A stretch of 64,000 nt of DNA, from the NCBI RefSeq assembly GCF_000186865.1, contig NW_008705565.1, positions 1,511,686 to 1,575,685 of the forward strand, given 5' to 3'. The stretch's first letter is position 1. The number at the start of each line of letters is the position of its first letter. The DNA is from Aureococcus anophagefferens (lineage: Eukaryota; Sar; Pelagophyceae; Pelagomonadales; Pelagomonadaceae). The notes under the pieces are model-generated. The model was not told where the DNA came from and made no database searches. It saw nothing but the letters and a program-made list of their open reading frames with translations. Below are positions 26,967 to 34,654 of this stretch, piece after piece. Made by a program: the position numbers and the translations under genes.

Positions 26967-27920
26967 CTACGGGTTTCGAAGCGCCTCGAAGAGCTGCATC
27001 TGGGCGGCCGCGTTCTTCTCGAAAAGCTCGTTCTGGGAATCCTGGTTCTTCTCAGCGGCTCCGCGCTGCGCACCGACGCTGTCCGAAATCGTAATCCTCA
27101 TGGCTTCGAAACAAGCCATGACAGCTTCTTTCTTTTCAGTTGCTATGTGGTTGGCTGTTCCCGCAAGGACGGTCGAGGTGTGCTTCGCGTGTGCGAACAA
27201 GTTTGCTCGCTCACTGGCTCCGGCGTCGTATTCGAGTGGCTCGGCGACTTGCGCCTCTGCTTCCGAAGGGTTCAGGGGCCGTTCGTCTAAGAGCCCGTCG
27301 AGGCCGAAGCCGTGTCTTGCGACGTCCAGCTGAATCTTGGCGTGAAAATTATGGGCAGCGGACATAGCATCTTGGGTGTGCATGGTCGTGTCCCGTATGG
27401 CATCCGAAATGCATTCAGTCACACGGCTGATTGTTGCGCACGATGCTACAGCCAGCTCCCTCAACATTTTACTCGTAGCGAGTGTAGCCGCGCTCTTCTC
27501 GCGTATGCACGATTTGAAATTGCTGTGGACTGCTTCGCTAACCGCTTCGAGCATTTTGCATTCGTTGACGAACAGCTGCGGGGTCGCCGGCTGCGCCGGG
27601 AAGGTCGGCGGCTGCGCCGCGACCGGCTGCTGCTGCTGCGCCGGCTCGGCCGCTGCCCTCGGGGCGTCGCAGCGCAGGGCCGTGATCTGATTTTTGACAT
27701 TGAGACTAATTTCAGCCATGGAATCGATGTGCTCCTTCGCCGCCAAGGTGACCGCCTCCTCCGTGCTCGCTTCAACCTCCCACGTACAGCGCATCGCCGT
27801 CAAATCAGGCAGCAGCTCTGGAGGAATCTTGCCGTCGTGCAGGGAGCGGTGGGCATCGAGCAGGACAGCCGTGTGGTCGATCGAGGTCTGAATCGCCTTC
27901 TGCAGCGCTGCCTGGTCCAT
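26967..27920 (-). CDS. Helical protein of unknown function, low-GC for this window
   Basis: 317 residues from MDQAALQKAIQTSIDHTAVLL. It is almost entirely predicted helix with a central Gln/Pro/Ala linker (AEPAQQQQPVAAQPPTFP). Segments such as REKSAATLATSKMLRELAVASC and NQDSQNELFEKNAAAQMQLFEALRNP suggest coiled-coil or bundle packing. No catalytic motif, signal peptide or membrane helix is seen. Its codons (AAT, ATT, TCA, GAA) are much less GC-biased than the flanks, as also seen in the gene at 9909. It is divergent from METTL16 with about 97 bp between start codons. Confidence 0.65.
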   Translation of the reverse strand: MDQAALQKAIQTSIDHTAVLLDAHRSLHDGKIPPELLPDLTAMRCTWEVEASTEEAVTLAAKEHIDSMAEISLNVKNQITALRCDAPRAAAEPAQQQQPVAAQPPTFPAQPATPQLFVNECKMLEAVSEAVHSNFKSCIREKSAATLATSKMLRELAVASCATISRVTECISDAIRDTTMHTQDAMSAAHNFHAKIQLDVARHGFGLDGLLDERPLNPSEAEAQVAEPLEYDAGASERANLFAHAKHTSTVLAGTANHIATEKKEAVMACFEAMRITISDSVGAQRGAAEKNQDSQNELFEKNAAAQMQLFEALRNP

Positions 27921-28017
27921 GTTAGGTCAACCGGCACGCGGCGAAGGCAATGCGATGGGGTCGGCGGGCTGCCGTAGATCGTAGCACAGGTGATGCAACC
28001 AGGGTCAAGATGCCGAG

Positions 28018-29298
28018 ATGTTGAACAAGCAGAGCATGGAGGCCTGGCGCATGTCCGTCCATGCCATGGCGGAGTATGGCGCGACGACGGACTGGAAAGC
28101 GCTCGCCGCCGTCGACGCCGGGGTCGCGTCCGTCGCGAACGCGAGCGGCGGCGTGGACTGGTCGCTGCCGGGCGCGCGCTACGCCGTCGCGCGCGCGCTG
28201 CTGCGGCGCGACTTTTGCGTCGCCTACGAGGCGTCGCCGCGGCACCTCGTGCCGTGCGTGCCGAACCGGCTCCGCTACCTGGCGTGGGTCGCGGCCGTCG
28301 CGGGCGACGACGGGTCGCGCGCGCTGCGCGCCGTCGACGTCGGCGCCGGCGCGTCGTGCGTGCTCGCGCTCCTCGCGGCGCGGTGCCGCGGCTGGCGCGT
28401 CGTCGCGTCCGAGGTCGACGCGGCGGCCGCGGCCGAGGCGCGCGCGAACGTGGCCCGGAACGCGGCCTGGGGCGCCGCGGACCGCGTCCGCGTCGTCGTC
28501 GTCGACGGCGCCGCGGCGCCCGTGTCCGCGGCGCTGGCCGCCGCCGGCGGCGACGACGCCTACGACGTCGCACTGACGAACCCGCCGTGGTTCGAGTCGG
28601 AGGAGGCGCGCGCCGCGGCCGCGGGCGGCGCGACGCGCGCCGACGGCGTGACGGCGGCCGCGACGGCGTCCGAGGCCGTGCACGAGGGCGGCGGCGAGGT
28701 CGCGTTCCTGCGGGCCATGGTCGCGGACTCCGTCGCGCTCGGCGGGCGCGTCCGGTGGCACAGCGCGCTCCTCGGCCGCCGCGCGTCGCTCAAGCGCGCG
28801 CTCGCGGACCTACGCGCCGAGCCGCGGGTCCTCGACGTGCGGACGACGCGCTTCACGCTCGGCCAGACGACGCGCTGGGCCGTGGCCTGGACGACGTGCG
28901 CGGCGCCCGGGGCCGCGCCCGCGGGCGACAAGGTCTTCGGGGCCAAGAAGGCGCGGAAGCGGGCCGAGAGCCGCGCGCCGCGGGTCCTGCGCGTCCCCGC
29001 GGCCTGCGACGCCGCCGAGCTCCGCGACCGCGTCGCCGCGTTCCTCGCGTTCCACAGCCCCGCCGCGGCCGTCGCCGACGCGGCAGCGGACGACGACCTC
29101 TTCGCCGTCCGCGCGGCGGGGCCCGGCCTCGACGTGACCGTTTCCGCGACGTCGCAGGCCGCGGGCTTCGCGCTCCGCGTCGCCGCCGCGGACGCGACGC
29201 CGACGGACGCGATCACGCGGCTCTGCGACGCGCTCCCCGGCGAGGTCGCGCGGACGAATCGGCGCTGGCGGCGCAAGCTTAACGCGAAGGGTCCTTAA
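28018..29298 (+). CDS. METTL16: METTL16-type RNA N6-adenosine methyltransferase
   Basis: 426 residues. The family pattern is followed in order: DWSLPGARYAVARALLRRDF, LVPCVPNRLRYLAWV, the SAM-binding strand VDVGAGASCVLALLAARCRGW, acidic EVDAAAAAEARANVARN, the catalytic NPPW in VALTNPPWFESEEARAA (NPPF in most homologues), GGEVAFLRAMVADS, VRWHSALLGRRASLKRALADL and LGQTTRWAVAWTT. METTL16 (RlmF in bacteria) methylates adenosine in U6 snRNA-like hairpins. The C-terminal third (FGAKKARKRAESRAPRVLR onward) is a second domain that is poorly conserved. Its last codons lie in a 74-bp unit that is duplicated downstream and also encodes the end of the convergent gene. Confidence 0.87.
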   Translation: MLNKQSMEAWRMSVHAMAEYGATTDWKALAAVDAGVASVANASGGVDWSLPGARYAVARALLRRDFCVAYEASPRHLVPCVPNRLRYLAWVAAVAGDDGSRALRAVDVGAGASCVLALLAARCRGWRVVASEVDAAAAAEARANVARNAAWGAADRVRVVVVDGAAAPVSAALAAAGGDDAYDVALTNPPWFESEEARAAAAGGATRADGVTAAATASEAVHEGGGEVAFLRAMVADSVALGGRVRWHSALLGRRASLKRALADLRAEPRVLDVRTTRFTLGQTTRWAVAWTTCAAPGAAPAGDKVFGAKKARKRAESRAPRVLRVPAACDAAELRDRVAAFLAFHSPAAAVADAAADDDLFAVRAAGPGLDVTVSATSQAAGFALRVAAADATPTDAITRLCDALPGEVARTNRRWRRKLNAKGP

Positions 29299-29402
29299 AT
29301 TTGAGGACCCCCTGAGGCGCTGCGAGGGCGAATCGACGATGGCGGCGCAAGCTTAGCTCGAAGGGTCCTTAAATTTGAGGACCTCCTGGAGGCGCGTCAT
29401 GT
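29255..29402. repeat. 74-bp tandem duplication spanning two convergent gene ends
   Basis: Unit 1 is 29255-29328 and unit 2 is 29329-29402. Both carry GGCGGCGCAAGCTTA and the near-palindrome GGTCCTTAAATTTGAGGACC (29290-29309 and 29364-29383, 74 bp apart). METTL16 ends in unit 1 and the reductase ends in unit 2, yet each unit encodes both C-termini (KGP-stop on +, LKFKDPS-x-stop on -). Confidence 0.85.
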
Positions 29403-30288
29403 CGGCCTTGGACCGGACCGGGTCGCTCGCGCCCGCGGCGTCCAAAATCGACACGGCGAAGTCCACGAGGACCGTGGGGAAGTTGTGCTCGACGAAGTAG
29501 GGCAGGCGGCTCGCCCAAAAGTTGCGCCAGGTGCCGAGCGTCGCGACGGGCTTGTCGGCGTAGGACGCGTCGTCGCGGCCCGCGGCCATGCGCGCGGCCG
29601 CGAGCTCGATGGCGCGCGGCGTGCCGGACAGCCGCTTCGCGGCCTCGCGCGCGAAGAGCGCCGTGTCGACGCCCTCGCGTTCGAGCATGGCCGCGTTCGC
29701 GGCAAACGCGACGTAGTTGACGAATGCGAGGTCGACGACGGCGTAGTCGAGGGCCCGCGAGCTGCCGACGCGGCCGCAGAAGACGACGTCGCCCAGCGCG
29801 TCGAGCGCCGCCTTGTTCCGCGTGACGGGGTCCTCGCCGGCGTCGGACGCGAGGAAGAGCTGGCCCGTGCCGCTCTCGACGGAGGCCGGCGGACCGCAGT
29901 AGGCGCCGTCGACGTAGGTCGCGGCGCCGAGGCACTCGGCGACGACGTCGCGGACCTTGTGGCCGTCGGCCGGCGATCCGCTCGTGATGTTGGCGAAGGC
30001 GAAGTCCGCGCCGCAGTCGAGCCCCGCGCAGCCGCCGAGCACGTCCTCGACGCTCTGCGTGTCCGAGAGCACGGCCAGCGCGAGGCCGCCGTCGGCGACG
30101 CAGGCCAGGGCCTCGCGCGCCGAGGATTTGACGCTCACGAGCGCCGACTCGGCCGCGAGCGCCTGGCCTTTGGCCTCCGTGCGGTTCCACACCGCAACCT
30201 CGTAGTTGAGCGCGACGAGCCGCCGCACGGCGGCCGCGCCCATCTTTCCGAGACCGAGGACAGCGATTTTAGGCTGAGCAGCGGCCAT
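29353..30288 (-). CDS. 6-phosphogluconate/beta-hydroxyacid dehydrogenase-like NAD(P) reductase
   Basis: 311 residues from MAAAQPKIAVLGLGKMGAAAVRRL. GLGKMG is the dinucleotide-binding GxGxMG of the 3-hydroxyisobutyrate dehydrogenase/imine reductase group, followed by YEVAVWNRTEAKGQALA. FANITSGSPADGHKV takes the place of the substrate-binding DxSTxxP segment, and YVDGAYCGPPASVESGTGQLFLAS matches the DAPVSGG region. The catalytic Lys region (normally GxxGxGxxxK) reads VGSSRALDYAVVDLAFVNYVAF, with Asp where Lys is usual, as in imine-reductase-like members. NAD(P) binding is secure; the substrate is unknown. It is divergent from the Gal3ST-like gene with 73 bp between ATGs. Confidence 0.78.
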   Translation of the reverse strand: MAAAQPKIAVLGLGKMGAAAVRRLVALNYEVAVWNRTEAKGQALAAESALVSVKSSAREALACVADGGLALAVLSDTQSVEDVLGGCAGLDCGADFAFANITSGSPADGHKVRDVVAECLGAATYVDGAYCGPPASVESGTGQLFLASDAGEDPVTRNKAALDALGDVVFCGRVGSSRALDYAVVDLAFVNYVAFAANAAMLEREGVDTALFAREAAKRLSGTPRAIELAAARMAAGRDDASYADKPVATLGTWRNFWASRLPYFVEHNFPTVLVDFAVSILDAAGASDPVRSKADMTRLQEVLKFKDPSS

Positions 30289-30361
30289 TGCGAACGCAGC
30301 CCTGTGGTAAATTGAAGTGCAATGAAGCGTTGCTTGAACCCGGGCAGCCCCGCACGGCACG
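30289..30361. promoter_or_regulatory. 73-bp shared divergent promoter
   Basis: The whole space between start codons of the reductase (-) and the sulfotransferase (+). It is AT-richer than the coding DNA and contains ATTGAAGTGCAATGAAGC near 30311-30328. TTGAAG-type words recur in several other intergenic regions here. No TATA box is evident. Confidence 0.45.
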
Positions 30362-31492
30362 ATGATGCGCGCGCTGCTCGTCGTCGTCGTCGCGGCGCGC
30401 GCGAACATGCTCTCCGAGATGACGAGCTTCCTCGACTCGGCCGTCGTGCCCGACGGCGCGCCGTCGTCGCCGGGCGTGTCCGTCGTGCGCAAGCAGCCGC
30501 CCGCGGCCGCGCCGCCGCCGCCGGCCGCCGCCGCGCCGCGCGCGAGGACCAGAGCCACCTCCACGTCCGAAGCCAAGAAGACGCGCGTCGTCTTCGTCAA
30601 GACGTACAAGACCGGGTCGACGACGGTGTCCGAGTTCCTCGCGGCCGTCGGCTACGACCTCGGCCTGCACGCGCTGCACCCGCGCGACGGCGGCAACTTC
30701 CGCGCGGGCGAGCTCGCGCGGCGGGGCGCCGCGGGCGAGCGCTACCACCTGAGCTACCGGCACCCGACGCCGCGCCTCGACGTCGCGAGCCTCGGCGCGC
30801 TCGTGCCCGACGCGTACTGGTGCACCATCATGCGCGAGCCCGTGAGCCGCTTCGTGTCGACGATGCTCTTCGTGAAGCGCGTCGGCGAGCGCTACGGCAA
30901 CTCGCCGCCGAAGCTCGTCGCGGCGATCCAGGCGCGGAAGCACGACGACGGCGAGGCGAACACGTTCTGCAACAACGTCGCCTGGGTGCTTTTAGGCGAC
31001 GCGCGGAGCCTCGCGTACGGAATCTCGGACGACGACGCGGCCGCGGCGACGGCGCGCGTCCGCGCGGATTTGGACGGGCGGCGCGTCGACGTGCTCATGC
31101 AGAAGGACATGGCCGCGTCGCTGGCCCTCGTCGCGACGCGCATGGGCTGGGACCTGGAGACGCTCCACGCGCGCGTCGGCGCGGCGCGCGCGACCAAAAA
31201 AACCCGCGCCGCGCCCAAGTGCGCCGACGACGCCTGCCGGCGGGCCGTCCTCTCCTGCAACGCCGTCGACGACGCCCTTTATAGCCACTACGAGGCCGCC
31301 TTCGACGCCGAGGTCGCGCGGCTGCGCGGCGACGCGGCGTTCGCGAGGAACCGCGCGGCGCTCGACGGGCCGCCGCCGTCGCGGCCGCCGCCCTTCGCCG
31401 CGAAGTACCCGATCAACTGCCAGCAGCCCAACACGGGGCCGCCCGAGCGCAAGCGCTGGAAGCTCCTCAACTCGTGCGGCGGCGCCGAGTAA
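30362..31492 (+). CDS. Galactose-3-O-sulfotransferase-like (Gal3ST family) Golgi enzyme
   Basis: 376 residues. A weak N-terminal hydrophobic stretch (MMRALLVVVVAARANM) and Pro/Ala stem precede TRVVFVKTYKTGSTTVSEFL, the 5'-phosphosulfate loop in the form seen in Gal3ST/cerebroside sulfotransferases (KTxKTGSTT). WCTIMREPVSRFVSTMLFV is the 3'-phosphate motif (RxPxxRFxS). The middle DVLMQKDMAASLALVATRMGWDLETL helix also fits the family. Such enzymes sulfate sugars of glycolipids or glycans in the Golgi lumen. The C-terminus FAAKYPINCQQPNTGPPERKRWKLLNSCGGAE has two cysteines. Its stop is two bases from the stop of the convergent SDR gene. Confidence 0.8.
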   Translation: MMRALLVVVVAARANMLSEMTSFLDSAVVPDGAPSSPGVSVVRKQPPAAAPPPPAAAAPRARTRATSTSEAKKTRVVFVKTYKTGSTTVSEFLAAVGYDLGLHALHPRDGGNFRAGELARRGAAGERYHLSYRHPTPRLDVASLGALVPDAYWCTIMREPVSRFVSTMLFVKRVGERYGNSPPKLVAAIQARKHDDGEANTFCNNVAWVLLGDARSLAYGISDDDAAAATARVRADLDGRRVDVLMQKDMAASLALVATRMGWDLETLHARVGAARATKKTRAAPKCADDACRRAVLSCNAVDDALYSHYEAAFDAEVARLRGDAAFARNRAALDGPPPSRPPPFAAKYPINCQQPNTGPPERKRWKLLNSCGGAE

Positions 31493-31494
31493 TC

Positions 31495-32181
31495 TTACCA
31501 GGGGTGGGGCTCGCCCTCGTACGTGAGGAACGCGCCGTCCGCCGGCGCGCCCGCCGCGAGGGAGGCGACGACTTTCCGCAGGCCGGCGACGCTCGCCTCG
31601 ACGGTGACGGGCGCCGACGCCCCGCCCATGTCCGTGGCGACCCAGCCCGGGTGCACGACGCAGGACGCGACGCCGAGCTCGCGCCAGCCTTTGACGGACT
31701 CGCGGTAGCAGTCGTTCATGAGGCACTTGGACTTGCCGTAGGCGTCGCGCGGCGTGTGCCCGCCGTTGACCTTGTCTTCGCCGCCGCCGAACTTGACGCG
31801 CGACCCGAGCTGCGAGCTCAGGAGCACGACCTTCGCGCCGGCGCCGGCCGTCGGCACGAGGCAGTCCGTGATCGTGAACGGCGCGAGGCTGTTGACGCGG
31901 ACCATCTCCCCCCGGTCGGCGCACTTGATGCCCGCGCTGTGGACGAGCACGTCCCAGGGACCCACGGCCTCCGCCAGCGCCTCCGCGTGGGCGCGCCTCA
32001 AAACGTCGAGCTGGTGCCAGCGCACGTCGAGGCCCTCGGCCGCGGTTGGTATTGTTGTTCGGTAAGTAGCATGAACGAGCGCGCCCGTCGCGGCGACCTG
32101 GCGCACGAACTCGAGGCCGATGCCTCTCGAGGCGCCGACGATGATCCAGACGGGCCGATGGGCAGCGTCCATGCTTGCCAT
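31495..32181 (-). CDS. Short-chain dehydrogenase/reductase (SDR)
   Basis: 228 residues from MASMDAAHRPVWIIVGASRGIGLEFVRQV. GASRGIG is the cofactor TGxxxGxG loop; DVLVHSAGI replaces the NNAG strand; VVLLSSQLGSR carries the catalytic Ser, and DAYGKSKCLMN supplies the YxxxK pair, with HPGWVATDMGG after it. All catalytic residues are present. This resembles the C-factor/CsgA-like atypical SDRs that act on small carbonyls; the substrate is unknown. A second Met, nine bases in, could also be used. The start is 62 bp from that of the divergent transporter gene. Confidence 0.85.
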   Translation of the reverse strand: MASMDAAHRPVWIIVGASRGIGLEFVRQVAATGALVHATYRTTIPTAAEGLDVRWHQLDVLRRAHAEALAEAVGPWDVLVHSAGIKCADRGEMVRVNSLAPFTITDCLVPTAGAGAKVVLLSSQLGSRVKFGGGEDKVNGGHTPRDAYGKSKCLMNDCYRESVKGWRELGVASCVVHPGWVATDMGGASAPVTVEASVAGLRKVVASLAAGAPADGAFLTYEGEPHPW

Positions 32182-32243
32182 GCGTATGATTGACGCGAGT
32201 TGAAGGTTTGGGTGAAGTTTGGTTGCACTGTCAAGCGCAGCAC
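32182..32243. promoter_or_regulatory. 62-bp shared divergent promoter
   Basis: Shortest head-to-head spacer in the window, between the SDR and transporter ATGs. It contains GAGTTGAAGGTTTGGGTGAAG near 32197, again with the TTGAAG word. Confidence 0.45.
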
Positions 32244-33239
32244 ATGGGTGCCAGAAGTCAGGCCGGAATCGTCGTCTGGCTGCTCTCGCGATGCGTCCAT
32301 TCCTTCGGCCTGTTCGACCGCCGCGGGTCGCATTCGATAACATCGCTGCGCTACGGCGGGCCGCGCTTGACCAAGACGACGGTGCGCTGCAACGGAGGAG
32401 CGGCAGCAACCACCGATGACGACAGGGACGGCGCAGCGCGAGCCTACGTCGCAACGTCCGCCGGCGTCGCGGCGGTCATGAGCTTCCAGGCCGGATCGCT
32501 GGCGGCGCGCGGCTGCGGATCGGTCACGGCGCTCTCCTGCGGCGTCGTCGCGGCCGCGGCCACCGGCGCGCTCGCGGCCCGGTCGCCGTCCGAGGCGCGA
32601 GGGAAGCTCCCGGCGGTCCCGTTCGTCGCGCAGGCGCTGCTCGGGGCGGTCCTGCCGCACCTCGCCTTCTTCGCCATCCCGCGCGCGGGCCTCAGCGTGG
32701 CCAACTGCCTGATGTTCACGATGCCTCTGTGGACCGCGCTCTTCGCGAGCCTCGCGTCCGCGACGTTCACGCGAAGAGACGCGGCCGCGTCGGCGACGTG
32801 CCTGGCCGGCGTCGTGCTCGTCGCGCGGCCCTGGGCGGCCGCCCGCGGTTCGTTGGCCGGCTGCGCGGCCGCGCTCGCCTTCGGGATTTGCGGCGGAGCG
32901 CTCAACGTCCTCGTCCAACGAACGTCGCTGAAGGACGCGAGCCCAGACCTGCTGACGTGCTCGCAGATGGCCGTGACCGCCCTCCTCGGCCTCTGGAGCG
33001 TCGACGCGGGGCTCATCCGCGGCTTCCTTCCGGGCCTCGCGGCGCTCGGTGTGCTGATGGCCCTGCAGGCGTCGTTGAGAACGCGGGGCCTCCAGCTGAC
33101 GCGCTCTCCGGCCGTCGCGACGCTTTTGTACTCGGAGATCCTCTGGTGCTTCCTGCTGGACATCGCCTTCCTCGGCGCGCGGCCGGCCGCGCTCCAGGTT
33201 CTCGGCGCGGCCCTCATCGTCGGCGGCGCGGTCGTCTAG
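32244..33239 (+). CDS. EamA/DMT-type transporter
   Basis: 331 residues from MGARSQAGIVVWLLSRCVHS. After a polar N-terminus of about 70 residues come eight to ten hydrophobic helices with the two-fold EamA pattern, for example VTALSCGVVAAAATGALAA, QALLGAVLPHLAFFAIPRAGLSVANCLMFTMPLWTALFA, AASATCLAGVVLVARP, LAGCAAALAFGICGGALNVL, SPAVATLLYSEILWCFLLDIAFLG and LQVLGAALIVGGAVV. The SVANCLMFTMPLWTALFA and YSEILWCFLLDIAFLG segments match the ends of the two EamA repeats. These are drug/metabolite-type exchangers. Substrate unknown. It is convergent with the coiled-coil gene (13 bp). Confidence 0.8.
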   Translation: MGARSQAGIVVWLLSRCVHSFGLFDRRGSHSITSLRYGGPRLTKTTVRCNGGAAATTDDDRDGAARAYVATSAGVAAVMSFQAGSLAARGCGSVTALSCGVVAAAATGALAARSPSEARGKLPAVPFVAQALLGAVLPHLAFFAIPRAGLSVANCLMFTMPLWTALFASLASATFTRRDAAASATCLAGVVLVARPWAAARGSLAGCAAALAFGICGGALNVLVQRTSLKDASPDLLTCSQMAVTALLGLWSVDAGLIRGFLPGLAALGVLMALQASLRTRGLQLTRSPAVATLLYSEILWCFLLDIAFLGARPAALQVLGAALIVGGAVV

Positions 33240-33252
33240 CTAAGAGTCCGAT

Positions 33253-34611
33253 TTAAAACTCCCCGTCCACCCCACGGCCCCTCCGGTCCCGCTCCATCCC
33301 CAGCAGGCCGTCGCCGAGCTCGCTGAGCATGTCGCTGAGCTTGGCCTTCTCGCGGTGCGCGGCTTTCACCTCGTCCTTGAGGCGCTCGATCTCGGCGTCG
33401 CGCGCGCGGAGGATGCGGCGGACCTTGGCGTCGAGCGCGTCGAGCTCCGCGTCGAGCTTCGCCTGCCACGACGCGCGCTCGGCCTCGTGGGCGACGCGGT
33501 CCGCGTCGCGCGTCTTCGCCAGCGCGTCGAGCTCGCGGCGGGCCGCGTCGCGGGCGACGAGGGCCGCGTCGCGCGCGTCGTCCGCCGCGGCGACGTCGCG
33601 CGCGCGCTCCGCGCCCGCGACGACCGCGGCCCGGAGCCGCGCGGCCTCGGCGTCGGCGTCCGCGAGGCGCTCCTCGAGGGCCCGGCGCTTGTGCGCCTCG
33701 GCCTCGCGGAGGGCGTCGCGGGCCGCGTCGGCCTCGACCCTGGCGGCCTTTGCGGCGGCGGCGACGGCGTCGCCGCACGCGGCCTCGAGGCGCGCGGCCT
33801 TCTCGCGCGCCGCCGCGGCGTCGAGGGCGGCGCTCGACGCGCCTTGGGCCGCGCGGGCCTCGGCCGCGGCGAGCTCCGTGGCCGCGCGGTCCCGCTCGCG
33901 CGCGACGGCGGCGTCGCGGTCGAGGCGCGCGGCCTCGGCGAAGCCGCGCGCGCGCCGCTCCGCGGCGGCGCGGCGGTGCTCGAGCGCCGCGGCGTCGNNN
34001 NNNNNNNNNNNNNNNNNNNNNNNNNNNNNNNNNNNNNNNNNNNNNNNNNNNNNNNNNNNNNNNNNNNNNNNNNNNNNNNNNNNNNNNNNNNNNNNNNNNN
34101 NNNNNNNNNNNNNNNNNNNNNNNNNNNNNNNNNNNNNNNNNNNNNNNNNNNNNNNNNNNNNNNNNNGGCGCCGGGGCTGCCCGCGGACGGCGGCCGCGAC
34201 CGCGCGCTCGACGGCCGCGCGCTCGACGGCGTCCGGGCGCCGGACCGCGGCGTCCGCGAGCCGACGGACGCGCGCGACGCGTCGCGCGAGCCGACGGACG
34301 CGCGCGACGCGCGCGGCGCGCCGGCGGCGGCGGGGCTCCGCGCCGACGCCGCGGACGCCAGGGCGCGCCCGCCGCGGCGCGCCGCCGGCGCATTCGCGGT
34401 CTCGGCGGCCCGCCGCCGCGCCGCGAGGCTCCGGCTCTGCTCCCGGAGCTCGACGAGCTTCTTGCGCGCCGCGAGGTACTCCGGGTCCGTGAACGACGAC
34501 ATCTCGAGGTCGCTTCGCAGCCGCGCGAGCACGCGGCTCTCGTCGATCGACGCCGCCGCCGCGCGCGCGTCTCGTGCAGCTCGCGGGCAGCCTCTTCAAT
34601 AACTCGCGCAT
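33253..34611 (-). CDS. Coiled-coil protein interrupted by an assembly gap
   Basis: The end (33253-33997) encodes an unbroken Ala/Arg/Glu coiled coil finishing REKAKLSDMLSELGDGLLGMERDRRGRGVDGEF. Upstream of the 169-N gap (33998-34166) the likely frame reads SFTDPEYLAARKKLVELREQSRSLAARR followed by Ser/Arg repeats (RASVGSRDASRASVGSRTPRSG). The extreme N-terminus is uncertain: the frame with an ATG at 34611 gives MRELLKRL, but a helical segment EEAARELHETRA lies in another frame, so one indel in a CG run near 34560 is likely. No function can be named; the tail could bind microtubules or RNA, but that is speculative. Confidence 0.55.
   Translation of the reverse strand: MRELLKRLPASCTRRARGGGVDRREPRARAAAKRPRDVVVHGPGVPRGAQEARRAPGAEPEPRGAAAGRRDRECAGGAPRRARPGVRGVGAEPRRRRRAARVARVRRLARRVARVRRLADAAVRRPDAVERAAVERAVAAAVRGQPRRXXXXXXXXXXXXXXXXXXXXXXXXXXXXXXXXXXXXXXXXXXXXXXXXXXXXXXXXXDAAALEHRRAAAERRARGFAEAARLDRDAAVARERDRAATELAAAEARAAQGASSAALDAAAAREKAARLEAACGDAVAAAAKAARVEADAARDALREAEAHKRRALEERLADADAEAARLRAAVVAGAERARDVAAADDARDAALVARDAARRELDALAKTRDADRVAHEAERASWQAKLDAELDALDAKVRRILRARDAEIERLKDEVKAAHREKAKLSDMLSELGDGLLGMERDRRGRGVDGEF
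33998..34166. other. Assembly gap (169 N) inside a coiled-coil gene
   Basis: Coding lies on both sides. The flanks are GC-rich repeats of Ala/Arg/Ser codons, the usual cause of such gaps. The frame cannot be checked across it. Confidence 0.95.
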
Positions 34612-34654
34612 TTAAAAGCGTTGAACACGGATTGAAGGAGCTTCTTGGGCAGCG

